Assembly: GCA_035627675.1 (NCBI GenBank)
Contig: DASPLH010000073.1
Coordinates: 1 to 6,262, forward strand
Direction: 5' to 3'
Length of the DNA stretch: 6,262 bases
Source of the DNA: DASPLH01 sp035627675
GTDB lineage: Bacteria > Acidobacteriota > Terriglobia > Terriglobales > Acidobacteriaceae
Shown: one piece after another, positions 1-6,103 of the stretch
Numbering within the stretch: position 1 is the stretch's first letter
Layout: each line of letters opens with the position of its first letter
Notes under the pieces: generated by a model
Seen by the model: the letters and a program-made list of their open reading frames with translations, nothing else
Databases searched by the model: none
Told to the model about the DNA's origin: nothing
Position numbers and translations under genes: made by a program

Positions 1-493
1 GGCTGGCGCCGGTATCCATGGCCATGCTGTCGCGGTAGAAGTCGCGGTCGATGTCTCCGCCGGAGCGCGTGAGGATGCTCTCGGCTTCCGATACGCGGTC
101 CTGGTCCACGTGCACGGTGACGATGGATGCTCCGGAAGAGAGCCGTTCGTTGTAGCGGTCGGGGATGTGCAGTGTCGGCCCAACACGCGGGCCCTCGTTC
201 AGGCGTCCGTCGCCGGCGCCGGTGTCACGATCTTCGTATCCTTCTTCTCCACTGAAGAACTCGCGCACCTTGTCCATGAACCCGCGATCGCGGTTCTGAT
301 GGGAGCTGGAAGAGACATCGCTGCTCATCGAACTCCGATCGTCATCCAGGCCCGGGCCGATGCTCGACGCGTCGCAGGAACAGCCGATCTGATCGGAACG
401 GAAGCCGGCGTCTTTCAGATTGCGGATGGCTTCGGTTGCATCGTCTTCGTTGCGAAACTGGGCGGCGATGACTTGGCGGTCAGAGAGGTTCAT
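1..493 (-). CDS. General stress protein 17M/YflT-like protein, C-terminus cut by window edge
   Basis: The minus-strand frame opens at the ATG at 493-491 and stays open to position 1, giving 164 residues with no stop, so the C-terminus lies outside. The start is well supported: AGGAGA (503-508) sits 9 nt upstream. The protein begins MNLSDRQVIAAQFRNEDDAT. Residues about 8-42 look like a beta-alpha-beta lobe (IAAQFRN, then DATEAIRNLKDAGF, then a Cys-x-Cys at 38-40), the pattern of the GSP17M/YflT heat- or stress-induced domain. A polar Ser/Asp/Arg-rich linker (about 43-110) follows. A second similar lobe (about 122-147: GASIVTVHVDQ then RVSEAESILTRSGGDID) recalls the second half of such proteins. 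There is no signal peptide or membrane segment, so it is probably cytosolic. Its biochemical role is unknown. It lies 202 bp downstream of the aminotransferase gene on the same strand and could be co-transcribed. The family call is from pattern recognition only. Confidence 0.72.
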   Translation of the reverse strand, partial: MNLSDRQVIAAQFRNEDDATEAIRNLKDAGFRSDQIGCSCDASSIGPGLDDDRSSMSSDVSSSSHQNRDRGFMDKVREFFSGEEGYEDRDTGAGDGRLNEGPRVGPTLHIPDRYNERLSSGASIVTVHVDQDRVSEAESILTRSGGDIDRDFYRDSMAMDTGAS

Positions 494-695
494 AAGCAGA
501 AATCTCCTGTCGATTGAGGGCTGGTCGAACGTTGTGTGTGAGTGTCCGCGGACGGTTGGTTATTTCTTCTGATGCGACACGCAGGGTGCGGGTGTGTAGC
601 GCGGCATGAATTGCCGACGCAACGGGCCAAGCATGGAAGAAGCGATGAAGCGAGCCGGTGACGTGCCTTGGAAGCGCTGCACTCCCGGTTCGCGA

Positions 696-1787
696 TCAGC
701 TTGTGAACGAGTCCAGCGCCCGGGCGAGCCGGTCGAGCGCTTCCTCCGTCATCTTCTTTTCGCCGCCGATTCCAATGCGGAAGTGCTCGGGCTGTTCGAA
801 AAAGTGGCCGGGGACGACGCCGGTGTCGTACTTCGTCCGGAGCAAATCGTAGAAGCTTTCCACAGGCCCGGTGAGGAGTCTCGGGAACGCAGTGGTGCCG
901 AACGCGGGTATCGCGCACTGGAGATCGCTGCGGCTTCGGAGAAAGTCATCGAGTACGCGACGGTTGGTCTCGACGATGTCTCGCGCGCGGGCTGCGATGG
1001 CCGGAAGATGATCGAATGCGGCCACGGCGATTCGCTCGCCGGCGTGTACCGGGCTTGCGGAGAAAAGGTCGTCGAGTCGCCACATCTTTCGCGCGAGTTG
1101 AGGCTGGGCGAGGATCCAGCCGCAGCGAAGGCCGCCGAGCCCATAGGCTTTGGTCATGCTGCTGGTCACGACGAAGTTGTCGCCGAGGTGAAAGGAAGAG
1201 CCAGGGCGGTTGTCCCAGATCGTTTCGAGATACACCTCGTCAACGAGTACGAGCGCGCCATGCTGAGCAGCGATGTGTCCGATTTCAAGAAGAACGTCGT
1301 TGCTGAGGAAGGCGCTGGTGGGGTTGTGAAGATTGCAGATGACGATGAGCTTCGTGCGCGAGGTAATCGCCTTTCGCAAATCGTCGGGATCGATGCCGAA
1401 GTTGTTCTCGGGGCGGCGCGGAAAGCGGCGGATGGCGGCTCCGAGGAAGCTGGCGGTGCTGAGCAGGACTTCGTAGGTGGGCTGCTCGATGAGGATTTCG
1501 TCGCCGGGGTCGAAGAGTGCCGCGAACGCAAGATGGTTCGCAAACGAGGTGCCTGCCGCGGTGACCACGCACTCGGGCGGGGCAGCGGTGTGGCGCGCAA
1601 TGCGCTCGATGAGAGGAGGGTAGCCGTACGGGTCGGGGCTGTTGATCTCGAGGTCTTCGATGGTGATTGGCAGTTCCGCGAGCGGATACGACATGACTCC
1701 GCTGGTCGCCAGGTTGTAGTGGGCGCCTGAGCGCAGCTTGGAGAACTCCGTGTATGGCGAGTGGTGGGCGGAGCGTGGCAGGGTCAT
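696..1787 (-). CDS. PLP-dependent aminotransferase, class I/II (fold-type I)
   Basis: A 363-residue protein if started at the ATG at 1787 (MTLPRSAHHS). It should transfer an amino group between an amino acid and a 2-oxo acid using pyridoxal phosphate in the cytosol; the substrate cannot be told from sequence. Fold-type I landmarks occur in order: YGYPPL (54-59), the phosphate-loop-like AAGTS (77-81), EQPTYE (101-106), HNP with the cofactor-contacting Asn155, DEVY with Asp183 and Tyr186, SSMTKAYGLGGLR with Schiff-base Lys213, and FRIGIGG with Arg337, the usual carboxylate-binding Arg. The length is slightly short of the usual 380-400. The frame extends 13 codons upstream to a TTG (1826), but that TTG overlaps a -35-like TTGGCA, and homologues of this style begin close to the ATG. 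Neither start has a good Shine-Dalgarno. A GC-rich repeat array begins just upstream. No terminator is visible before the stress gene downstream. Confidence 0.9.
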   Translation of the reverse strand: MTLPRSAHHSPYTEFSKLRSGAHYNLATSGVMSYPLAELPITIEDLEINSPDPYGYPPLIERIARHTAAPPECVVTAAGTSFANHLAFAALFDPGDEILIEQPTYEVLLSTASFLGAAIRRFPRRPENNFGIDPDDLRKAITSRTKLIVICNLHNPTSAFLSNDVLLEIGHIAAQHGALVLVDEVYLETIWDNRPGSSFHLGDNFVVTSSMTKAYGLGGLRCGWILAQPQLARKMWRLDDLFSASPVHAGERIAVAAFDHLPAIAARARDIVETNRRVLDDFLRSRSDLQCAIPAFGTTAFPRLLTGPVESFYDLLRTKYDTGVVPGHFFEQPEHFRIGIGGEKKMTEEALDRLARALDSFTS

Positions 1788-1795
1788 GGGGTCGA

Positions 1796-1826
1796 AATGT
1801 AACAGCTGCCAGCCTATGGTTGCCAA
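1796..1826 (-). promoter_or_regulatory. Possible promoter of the aminotransferase gene
   Basis: On the minus strand TTGGCA (1826-1821) matches the -35 consensus at five of six bases. TTACAT (1802-1797, 18-nt spacer) or TACATT (1801-1796, 19-nt spacer) follows as a weak -10. The ATG at 1787 lies only 9 nt beyond, so transcription would start at or near the start codon, which would fit the lack of a Shine-Dalgarno. This is inference from box matching only. Confidence 0.25.
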
Positions 1827-1833
1827 CTACCCC

Positions 1834-1956
1834 CGCGGGCGGGACGCCCGCGCCACTCCTGCACGCGGGCGAGGACGCCCGCGCCACACCAGCACGCGGG
1901 CGAGGACGCCCGCACTACACCTGCACGCGGGCGAGGACGCCCGCGCTACACATGCA
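1834..1956. repeat. REP-like array of four hairpin units, 30-31 bp period
   Basis: Four head-to-tail units start at 1834, 1864, 1895 and 1926. The first is 30 bp and the others 31 bp. Each carries CGCGGGCG, a short loop (AGGA, or GGA in the first) and CGCCCGCG, an 8-bp perfect inverted repeat. The third unit loses the last pair (CGCCCGCA). The tails vary slightly around CTACACCTGCA. The array ends 8 bp from the longest possible aminotransferase frame and 47 bp from its ATG. Palindromes of this kind resemble bacterial REP sequences, which can form cruciforms, halt exonucleases or bind gyrase or IHF; no such role is shown here. There are no unique spacers, so it is not a CRISPR. Confidence 0.85.
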
Positions 1957-2009
1957 GCAAGGCGTCTCGACAGTCGTCCCTACGGGACTGGGACTGTGGC
2001 CGCTCGCAT

Positions 2010-2029
2010 CCCAGCGCTGAAGCGCTGGG
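2010..2029. repeat. Perfect 9-bp inverted repeat with 2-nt centre
   Basis: CCCAGCGCT (2010-2018), GA, then AGCGCTGGG (2021-2029) is a perfect palindrome interrupted by two bases. No T-run follows on either strand, so it is not an intrinsic terminator. A smaller palindrome, GCGCC-TCC-GGCGC, follows at 2044-2056. The stretch 1957-2070 looks like a patchwork of short palindromic repeats, a second type beside the REP-like array. Confidence 0.7.
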
Positions 2030-2078
2030 CTAGGGAACGCATCGCGCCTCCGGCGCTTTGGCTGGCCTGAATGTTGAG

Positions 2079-2120
2079 AGCTGGGCGGAATACTGAGAGC
2101 TGACAGCTGGGCGGAATACT
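2079..2120. repeat. 16-bp direct repeat, 26-bp period
   Basis: AGCTGGGCGGAATACT occurs at 2079-2094 and again, identical, at 2105-2120. The segment between and after contains further GAGCTGACAG-like pieces that grade into the heptamer repeat to the right. It is probably a local slippage duplication in the intergenic repeat pile-up. Confidence 0.7.
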
Positions 2121-2132
2121 TAGAGCTGACAG

Positions 2133-2195
2133 TGCTGAATGCGGAGTGCTGAAGACTGAGTGCTGACTGCTGAGCGCTGACTGCTGAATGCTAAT
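2133..2195. repeat. Degenerate 7-bp tandem repeat, TGCTGAA type, nine units
   Basis: Read in sevens from 2133: TGCTGAA, TGCGGAG, TGCTGAA, GACTGAG, TGCTGAC, TGCTGAG, CGCTGAC, TGCTGAA, TGCTAAT. The period is exact and the units differ by one to three bases. No coding role is plausible, since the frames through it only give low-complexity peptides. The same unit occurs again at 6087-6107 and, inverted, at 5858-5892. Confidence 0.85.
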
Positions 2196-2889
2196 TCTCC
2201 TTACATTTCCACGCGAATCCACAATATTCCCCGATTTGCACAGCATTGTCACAAGTGCGGGCCCTGTTCGCCGTTGAAGGCGAGCAACGGCTGTTGCATT
2301 CTCCGTTTAACGCAACGGTGAAACATTCCTGAGCGTAGCGCTTCCCGGTGCAGTGGTGAAGCGAAGGCGATGCAAGATGCCAATGGCGCGAGTCACTGGC
2401 AGAAGTCGAGAAGCCGCTCTGGCGCGATAACCGCAGCCGACGGCGTATCGGTAATGGTCGATGAGGTGACTCATGGGCCGCGTTCGCAGCTTCTGAGCAC
2501 GCGCAGGCGAAAGCCCGACGCGGGCGAGAACGCGTGAACGGCTCGCCTGGCCTTGGCAACAGGCCAGCTTCGCTACAAGCACCGGAAGGGGAGTCCGCGC
2601 GCTGCGACGTCGAGGCCCGAAGGCTTCGGGGTTGGCCAGCATAGGGTTGGCCATGCCAGTCGTCCAGGGGCGGGGTGCTCAGCACCTCGATCCTTCCACG
2701 GGACGCACGTTGCAAACCCGGACCTCACGACACACTCGTGGGCGTACGGCGCGAGTCTCGAACGAGGCACGAAGATTGCGGGAACGCGATTGGAGGCATC
2801 TGTCGAGTGTTCGCCCGGACTCCCAGTTTCCGCAATACGGCGGCGGGAGCGAGAGGGCAAGCGCAAAGGAAAGCGTTTCACAGTTGAAC
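2196..2889. other. 694-bp block with no recognisable gene; possible structured RNA or gene remnant
   Basis: Frames on both strands are open for long stretches but give Arg/Ser/Pro-rich products without domain motifs, as expected of GC-rich non-coding DNA. Perfect small hairpins are seen: 2270-2276 with 2285-2291 (GCCGTTG/CAACGGC), 2339-2344 with 2358-2363 (CGCTTC/GAAGCG), 2522-2527 with 2542-2547 (GGCGAG/CTCGCC), 2547-2553 with 2561-2567 (CTGGCCT/AGGCCAG) and 2616-2621 with 2625-2630 (CCCGAA/TTCGGG). GGGTTGGCCA is duplicated at 2629-2638 and 2644-2653. The block ends in a strong plus-strand terminator, implying a transcript from the left. Hallmarks of RNase P RNA, tmRNA, SRP RNA and tRNA were looked for and not found. 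No convincing promoter was identified. Confidence 0.4.
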
Positions 2890-2927
2890 AAGCCCGGAGA
2901 GTGCGGCTGGCGCCTCCGGGCTTTCTT
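2890..2927 (+). terminator. Rho-independent terminator
   Basis: AAGCCCGGAG (2890-2899) pairs perfectly over 10 bp with CTCCGGGCTT (2914-2923) around a 14-nt loop, followed by a TTTCTT tract (2922-2927) on the plus strand. The minus strand lacks a T-run after the stem, so it acts on plus-strand transcription. No protein gene on the plus strand ends just before it, which is why the block to its left deserves attention. It also isolates dnaB, 280 bp downstream, from upstream transcription. Confidence 0.8.
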
Positions 2928-2962
2928 AGTTTCAAGTTTCAGGTTTCGAGTTTCGAGATTTG
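2928..2962. repeat. Degenerate 7-bp tandem repeat, AGTTTCA type, five units
   Basis: Read in sevens from 2928: AGTTTCA, AGTTTCA, GGTTTCG, AGTTTCG, AGATTTG. It begins directly after the terminator's T-tract. The reverse complement of the unit is TGAAACT, so it shares a TGAA core with the other heptamer arrays of this window. The remaining stretch to dnaB (2963-3207) shows nothing else firm. Confidence 0.75.
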
Positions 2963-3147
2963 TTTCTCGGTTGGCTCGCGGGTTCTCCGTCTGTGTGAGT
3001 TGCCGTTCAGATTACATTCGAAGCCGTTGGCCAGCTATTTTCAGCGAGGCCGAGTTTTCCTTGTTTCGCATCCACAGGCATACCGACGAAAATCAGCAGA
3101 GCTCACCCGCAACCGTCACCAGGTCTTGCGGGCCGCGGGCGGCCGGT

Positions 3148-3176
3148 TTGACGGCAACGCACTACCCCAGGTTAGC
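3148..3176 (+). promoter_or_regulatory. Weak candidate promoter for dnaB
   Basis: TTGACG (3148-3153) matches the -35 consensus at five of six bases. GTTAGC lies 17 nt further on, at the right place for a -10 but a poor match. If used, the leader would be about 25 nt long. The terminator at 2890-2927 makes a promoter between it and dnaB likely, but its exact place is uncertain. Confidence 0.25.
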
Positions 3177-3207
3177 TTCGCGACATGGGGCACCACGTTA
3201 AATACCC

Positions 3208-4584
3208 ATGGCGACTACTGATTACAGCCTCGATCGCGGATTGCCCGCCAGCCCTGACGCCGAACGCGCGATCCTGGGCGCGATCATCCTCGACAACGAT
3301 CTTCAGAACGAGGCTCTCGCCGAGCTCAAGCCCGATCACTTCTTCCTGGATGCGCATCGCCGCATCTATTCGCGCATTGGCGACCTGTCGGACCAGGCGC
3401 GGCCGATTGATCCGCTGACGCTTGCCGAAGAACTGCATCGCCACAAGGAACTGGAAGCCGTTGGCGGGATGGCGTATCTCTCGTCGCTGACGGACGGCGT
3501 TCCGCGCCGCAGTTCGATCGAGCACTACGTCCGCATCGTTCGCGAGAAGGCGCTGCTGCGCAACCTGATCAGCGCGGCCAATGGCGTGATCTCGCAGGCG
3601 ATCGAGGCGGCGGATCCGGCTCCGGAGATTTTGGACGCGGCCGAAGCGGCGATCTTCCAGATCTCCGACGACCGCGGCGGGCAGCAGTTGATGCCCGTCA
3701 GCGAGATCGCGAAAGAATCGTTCGGCGGCGACATCGAGAAGCTGTATTCGCGCGGCAAGCGCATCACAGGGCTGGAGACGTTTTATTCCGACCTCGACGA
3801 GCTGACGAGCGGGCTTCAACCTTCGGACCTGATCATCATCGCGGCGCGCCCCTCGATGGGCAAAACGGCGTTCGCCATCAACATCGCAGAGAATGCGGCA
3901 GTGCAGGGGCAGAAGAACGTCGCGGTGTTCTCGCTGGAAATGTCACGCGAAGCGCTGCTGAACCGCATGCTGTGTTCGCAGGCGCGCGTGGACTCGCACA
4001 AGATGCGAACGGGCTTCCTGGGGAAGGAAGACATCGCCAAGCTGCGCACCGGCCTTGAACACCTGCTCAACGCGCCCATCTACATCGATGACACGCCGGG
4101 CGTTTCGCTGACCGAGATGCGCTCGAAGGCGCGCCGCATGAAGCAGACGGTTGGGCTGGACCTGGTCGTCATCGACTACCTGCAGCTGATGTCGGCTTCG
4201 GCGCCGGGCGGCAAGCGGTATGAGAACCGCACGCAGGAAGTGTCGGCGATTTCGCGCGGCCTCAAGGCCATCGCCAAGGAACTGCGGGTTCCGGTGATTG
4301 CGCTGTCGCAGCTGTCGCGTGCTCCCGAAACGAGAGGGACCAAGGACGCGGAGCCAAAGCTGAGCGATCTGCGTGAATCGGGCTCGATCGAGCAGGACGC
4401 CGACGTGGTGATGTTCCTGTACCGCCCGGAGTATTACAACCGCGAAGACCCGGACGTGCAAGGCAAGGCAAAACTGATCATCGCCAAGCAGCGCAACGGC
4501 CCGACGGACACGATCCAGTTGGCGTTCCTGAAGTCTTCGACTCGATTCGAATCGCTGGACCGCAGCGATTGGCTGAAAGACTAG
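3208..4584 (+). CDS. dnaB: Replicative DNA helicase DnaB
   Basis: A 458-residue protein, normal length for the family. DnaB is the hexameric ATP-driven 5'-to-3' helicase that encircles the lagging strand and unwinds the replication fork; it recruits primase. The N-terminal domain (about 10-112) begins with the typical PASPDAERAILGAI. A linker helix region follows. The RecA-like motor domain (about 185-455) has Walker A ARPSMGKT (213-220), SLEMS with the catalytic-position Glu244, Walker B LVVIDYLQL (319-327), SQLSR (367-371), LSDLRESGSIEQDAD (385-399) and the KQRNGP motif (427-432), whose Arg429 is at the arginine-finger position. No intein or truncation is present. The ATG at 3208 fits the conserved N-terminus but has no clear Shine-Dalgarno. 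alr follows on the same strand, a common pairing. The gene rplI, often found just before dnaB in other bacteria, is absent; a repeat-rich gap precedes it instead. Confidence 0.98.
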   Translation: MATTDYSLDRGLPASPDAERAILGAIILDNDLQNEALAELKPDHFFLDAHRRIYSRIGDLSDQARPIDPLTLAEELHRHKELEAVGGMAYLSSLTDGVPRRSSIEHYVRIVREKALLRNLISAANGVISQAIEAADPAPEILDAAEAAIFQISDDRGGQQLMPVSEIAKESFGGDIEKLYSRGKRITGLETFYSDLDELTSGLQPSDLIIIAARPSMGKTAFAINIAENAAVQGQKNVAVFSLEMSREALLNRMLCSQARVDSHKMRTGFLGKEDIAKLRTGLEHLLNAPIYIDDTPGVSLTEMRSKARRMKQTVGLDLVVIDYLQLMSASAPGGKRYENRTQEVSAISRGLKAIAKELRVPVIALSQLSRAPETRGTKDAEPKLSDLRESGSIEQDADVVMFLYRPEYYNREDPDVQGKAKLIIAKQRNGPTDTIQLAFLKSSTRFESLDRSDWLKD

Positions 4585-4619
4585 GTGAAAAGTCAGAAGT
4601 GTGAAGGGTGAAGTAAGTA
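4585..4619. repeat. Degenerate 7-bp tandem repeat, GTGTGAA type, five units, abutting the dnaB stop
   Basis: Read in sevens from 4585: GTGAAAA, GTCAGAA, GTGTGAA, GGGTGAA, GTAAGTA. The first unit starts on the base after the dnaB TAG. The unit differs from the TGCTGAA type but keeps the period and the TGAA core. It occupies the left third of the dnaB-alr gap. Confidence 0.75.
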
Positions 4620-4620
4620 G

Positions 4621-4647
4621 TTGGACGTGAGCTGAATTGTTTATACT
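4621..4647 (+). promoter_or_regulatory. Candidate promoter for alr
   Basis: TTGGAC (4621-4626) is a four-of-six -35 match and TATACT (4642-4647) is a five-of-six -10 match. The 15-nt spacer is shorter than the usual 16-18. This is the only AT-rich patch in the dnaB-alr gap. Transcription would start near 4654, leaving about 30 or 56 nt of leader depending on which alr start is used. Confidence 0.45.
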
Positions 4648-4709
4648 TTTCCTTCAGACTTTCAGTCACATCGTAGGACTCCTTGTCTTCTACCCAGCAG
4701 AAGTTCTCT

Positions 4710-5849
4710 ATGCACACGCGTCCTAACTGGGCCGAGGTGTCGCTCTCCGCGCTGCGGCATAACTTCGAGGCCGTGAAGAGGCACGTGTCGGAAGACGTGA
4801 CGGTGTGCTGCGTGATCAAGTGCGACGCCTACGGTCATGGCGTGGTGTGTTGCGCGCGCGCGCTTGAGCAGGCTGGCGCCGAGTGGCTGGGAGTGACGTC
4901 GGTCGAAGAAGCCATCGCCGTCCGGGATGCGGGAGTGAAGACGCGCATCCTGATCATGACCGGCTTCTGGCGCGGGGAAGAACAGAGCGTGCTGCGGTAC
5001 GGGCTGACGCCGGCGGTGGCAACCCTCGAGCACCTGGACGCGCTGGAGCGTGCGGCGGAGTCGCTGGGGATGCCGAAGCACAGCGTTCCCGTTCACCTGA
5101 AAGTGGACACGGGGATGTCGCGCCTGGGCTTGCCGCTGGTGGAGCTCGAGTCCTACGTGCAGCGACTGAAGGCGTCGCCTTACGTCGTGGTGGAGGGCGT
5201 GTTCAGCCACCTGGCTTCGGCCGAAGTGTTGGACGCTGCCGACGCGAGACAACAAATCGAGCGATTCGAAGCGGGGCTGAAGGTGATCGAGGCCGGGGGC
5301 CTGCGTCCTAAGTACCACCACCTGGCTAACACGGCGGCCACGCTCGGGCGTCCGGGGGCGTGGCACAACATGGTGCGTCCGGGGCTGGCGCTGTATGGGT
5401 ACTCGTCGGCTCCGAACGGCGAAGAGAAGCCAATCGGCCCACTCGATCTGCGGCCGGTGTTGACGTGGAAGACCAAGGTGATCGCGATGCGCGATGTTCC
5501 GGCGTGCCAGCCGGTGGGCTACAACGGCGCGTACGTGACGAAGTCTCCGACACGGCTGGCGGTGATCCCGGTCGGCTACGGGGACGGCTTCACGCGACAC
5601 CTGTCGTCCAGGGGCAGGGTGATCGTGCGCGACCAGTACGCCCCGATCGTCGGTAACGTCTCGATGGACCTCACGATCGTGGATGTAACGCACATCGCAG
5701 GCGTGGAGATCGGCGATGAGGTCATCCTGATCGGCAGCAGCGAGCACTGCGCGGTTCCGGCCACGGAACATGCGAAGCACGCAGGGACCATCGTGTACGA
5801 GATCCTCTGCGGATTGTCGCCACGAGTGCCAAGGGTGTACGTGGAGTAG
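4710..5849 (+). CDS. alr: Alanine racemase
   Basis: A 379-residue PLP enzyme that interconverts L- and D-alanine in the cytosol and supplies D-alanine for peptidoglycan. From the ATG at 4710 the protein begins MHTRPNWAEVSLSALRHNF, the usual N-terminus. An N-terminal TIM-barrel carries the Schiff-base motif CVIKCDAYGHG with Lys37, then KVDTGMSRLGL (131-141), FSHLASA (165-171) and RPGLALYG (223-230). The C-terminal beta domain has PVGYNGAY with Tyr271 at the likely catalytic-tyrosine position, PVGYGDGF (287-294) and GNVSMDLTIVD (315-325). The frame extends nine codons upstream to a TTG (4683) preceded by AGGA, but that spacing (4 nt) is tight; ATG is preferred from the family N-terminus though its ribosome site is weak. 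Oddities: five Cys lie within 16 residues around Lys37 (33, 34, 38, 47, 48), and Ser replaces the commoner Cys in the GxVCMD motif. No terminator is visible downstream. Confidence 0.96.
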   Translation: MHTRPNWAEVSLSALRHNFEAVKRHVSEDVTVCCVIKCDAYGHGVVCCARALEQAGAEWLGVTSVEEAIAVRDAGVKTRILIMTGFWRGEEQSVLRYGLTPAVATLEHLDALERAAESLGMPKHSVPVHLKVDTGMSRLGLPLVELESYVQRLKASPYVVVEGVFSHLASAEVLDAADARQQIERFEAGLKVIEAGGLRPKYHHLANTAATLGRPGAWHNMVRPGLALYGYSSAPNGEEKPIGPLDLRPVLTWKTKVIAMRDVPACQPVGYNGAYVTKSPTRLAVIPVGYGDGFTRHLSSRGRVIVRDQYAPIVGNVSMDLTIVDVTHIAGVEIGDEVILIGSSEHCAVPATEHAKHAGTIVYEILCGLSPRVPRVYVE

Positions 5850-5857
5850 GACAGCAG

Positions 5858-5892
5858 CATTCAGCACTCAGCATTCAGCATTCAGCATTCAG
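5858..5892. repeat. Degenerate 7-bp tandem repeat, CATTCAG type, five units
   Basis: Read in sevens from 5858: CATTCAG, CACTCAG, then CATTCAG three times. It starts 8 bp after the alr stop. It is the reverse complement of the TGCTGAA type seen at 2133-2195 and 6087-6107. Positions 5874-5892 match the reverse complement of 6089-6107 at 18 of 19 bases, so a long-range hairpin is possible. Confidence 0.85.
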
Positions 5893-6006
5893 TCGCTTCG
5901 GCCGCGAGAAAGCCAGCTCCAGCGGCCAGCTGCCACCAGAGGCTACTGCGACGGCGGGTGCTTCGTTTCGCTCAGCATGACAAGCACGCGCTTCGTCGAG
6001 GGGGCT
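5893..6006. other. Intergenic stretch with a degenerate CTTCG...CTCAG repeat fragment
   Basis: No gene is seen. Around 5957-5979 the sequence GTGCTTCGTTTCGCTCAGCA resembles the middle of the 97-bp repeat that starts at 6007 (the CTTCG to CTCAGGATGAC portion), suggesting an older, decayed copy. Frames crossing the stretch translate only repeat sequence. Confidence 0.4.
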
Positions 6007-6103
6007 GTAAGGTCCTTCGACTCGGAAGCGCTTCGTCCGGCGCTTCCTCGCTCAGGATGACGGTCGATTTTAGACTTCACCTTTGCTGCTGAATGCCGAA
6101 TGC
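6007..6103. repeat. 97-bp perfect direct repeat, copy 1
   Basis: The copy runs from GTAAGGTCCTTCGACTCGG to GAATGCCGAATGC and is identical base for base to 6166-6262. It contains an 8-bp inverted repeat, GGAAGCGC (6024-6031) with GCGCTTCC (6040-6047), and ends in heptamer repeat units. No coding capacity or transposase is present. It looks like a dispersed intergenic repeat. Confidence 0.9.

Noticed and set aside
110..517. Plus-strand open frame of 135 codons
   Set aside because: It lies opposite the partial stress gene, which has a good ribosome-binding site and a recognisable domain pattern.
606..1730. Plus-strand open frame of 374 codons opposite the aminotransferase gene
   Set aside because: It is a GC-rich antisense shadow. 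The minus-strand frame has all fold-type I aminotransferase motifs, while this one has none.
1834..1956. Possible CRISPR array
   Set aside because: The 'spacers' would be only 7-8 bp and nearly identical, repeats are themselves perfect palindromes, and no cas gene is present.
2581..2604. SRP RNA-like CCGGAAGGGGAG
   Set aside because: The conserved flanking bases and the long pairing arm of SRP RNA are missing.
2191..2715. Minus-strand open frame of 174 codons across the gene-less block
   Set aside because: It is Ser/Arg/Pro-rich without domains. An overlapping minus-strand frame (2307-2654) is equally open, which points to base composition and not to coding.
2553..3221. Plus-strand open frame of 222 codons before dnaB
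   Set aside because: It runs straight through the terminator stem and the heptamer repeat and overlaps the dnaB start. The product is low-complexity and motif-free.
4662..5867. Minus-strand open frame of 401 codons opposite alr
   Set aside because: Its His/Arg-rich product without motifs mirrors the alr codons. alr itself is unambiguous.
6001..6026. tmRNA-like 5' end (GGGGCTGTAAGGTCCTTCGAC)
   Set aside because: The likeness is short, the second copy at 6166 lacks the leading Gs, and no tRNA-like 3' end ending in CCA is found. It is part of the 97-bp repeat.
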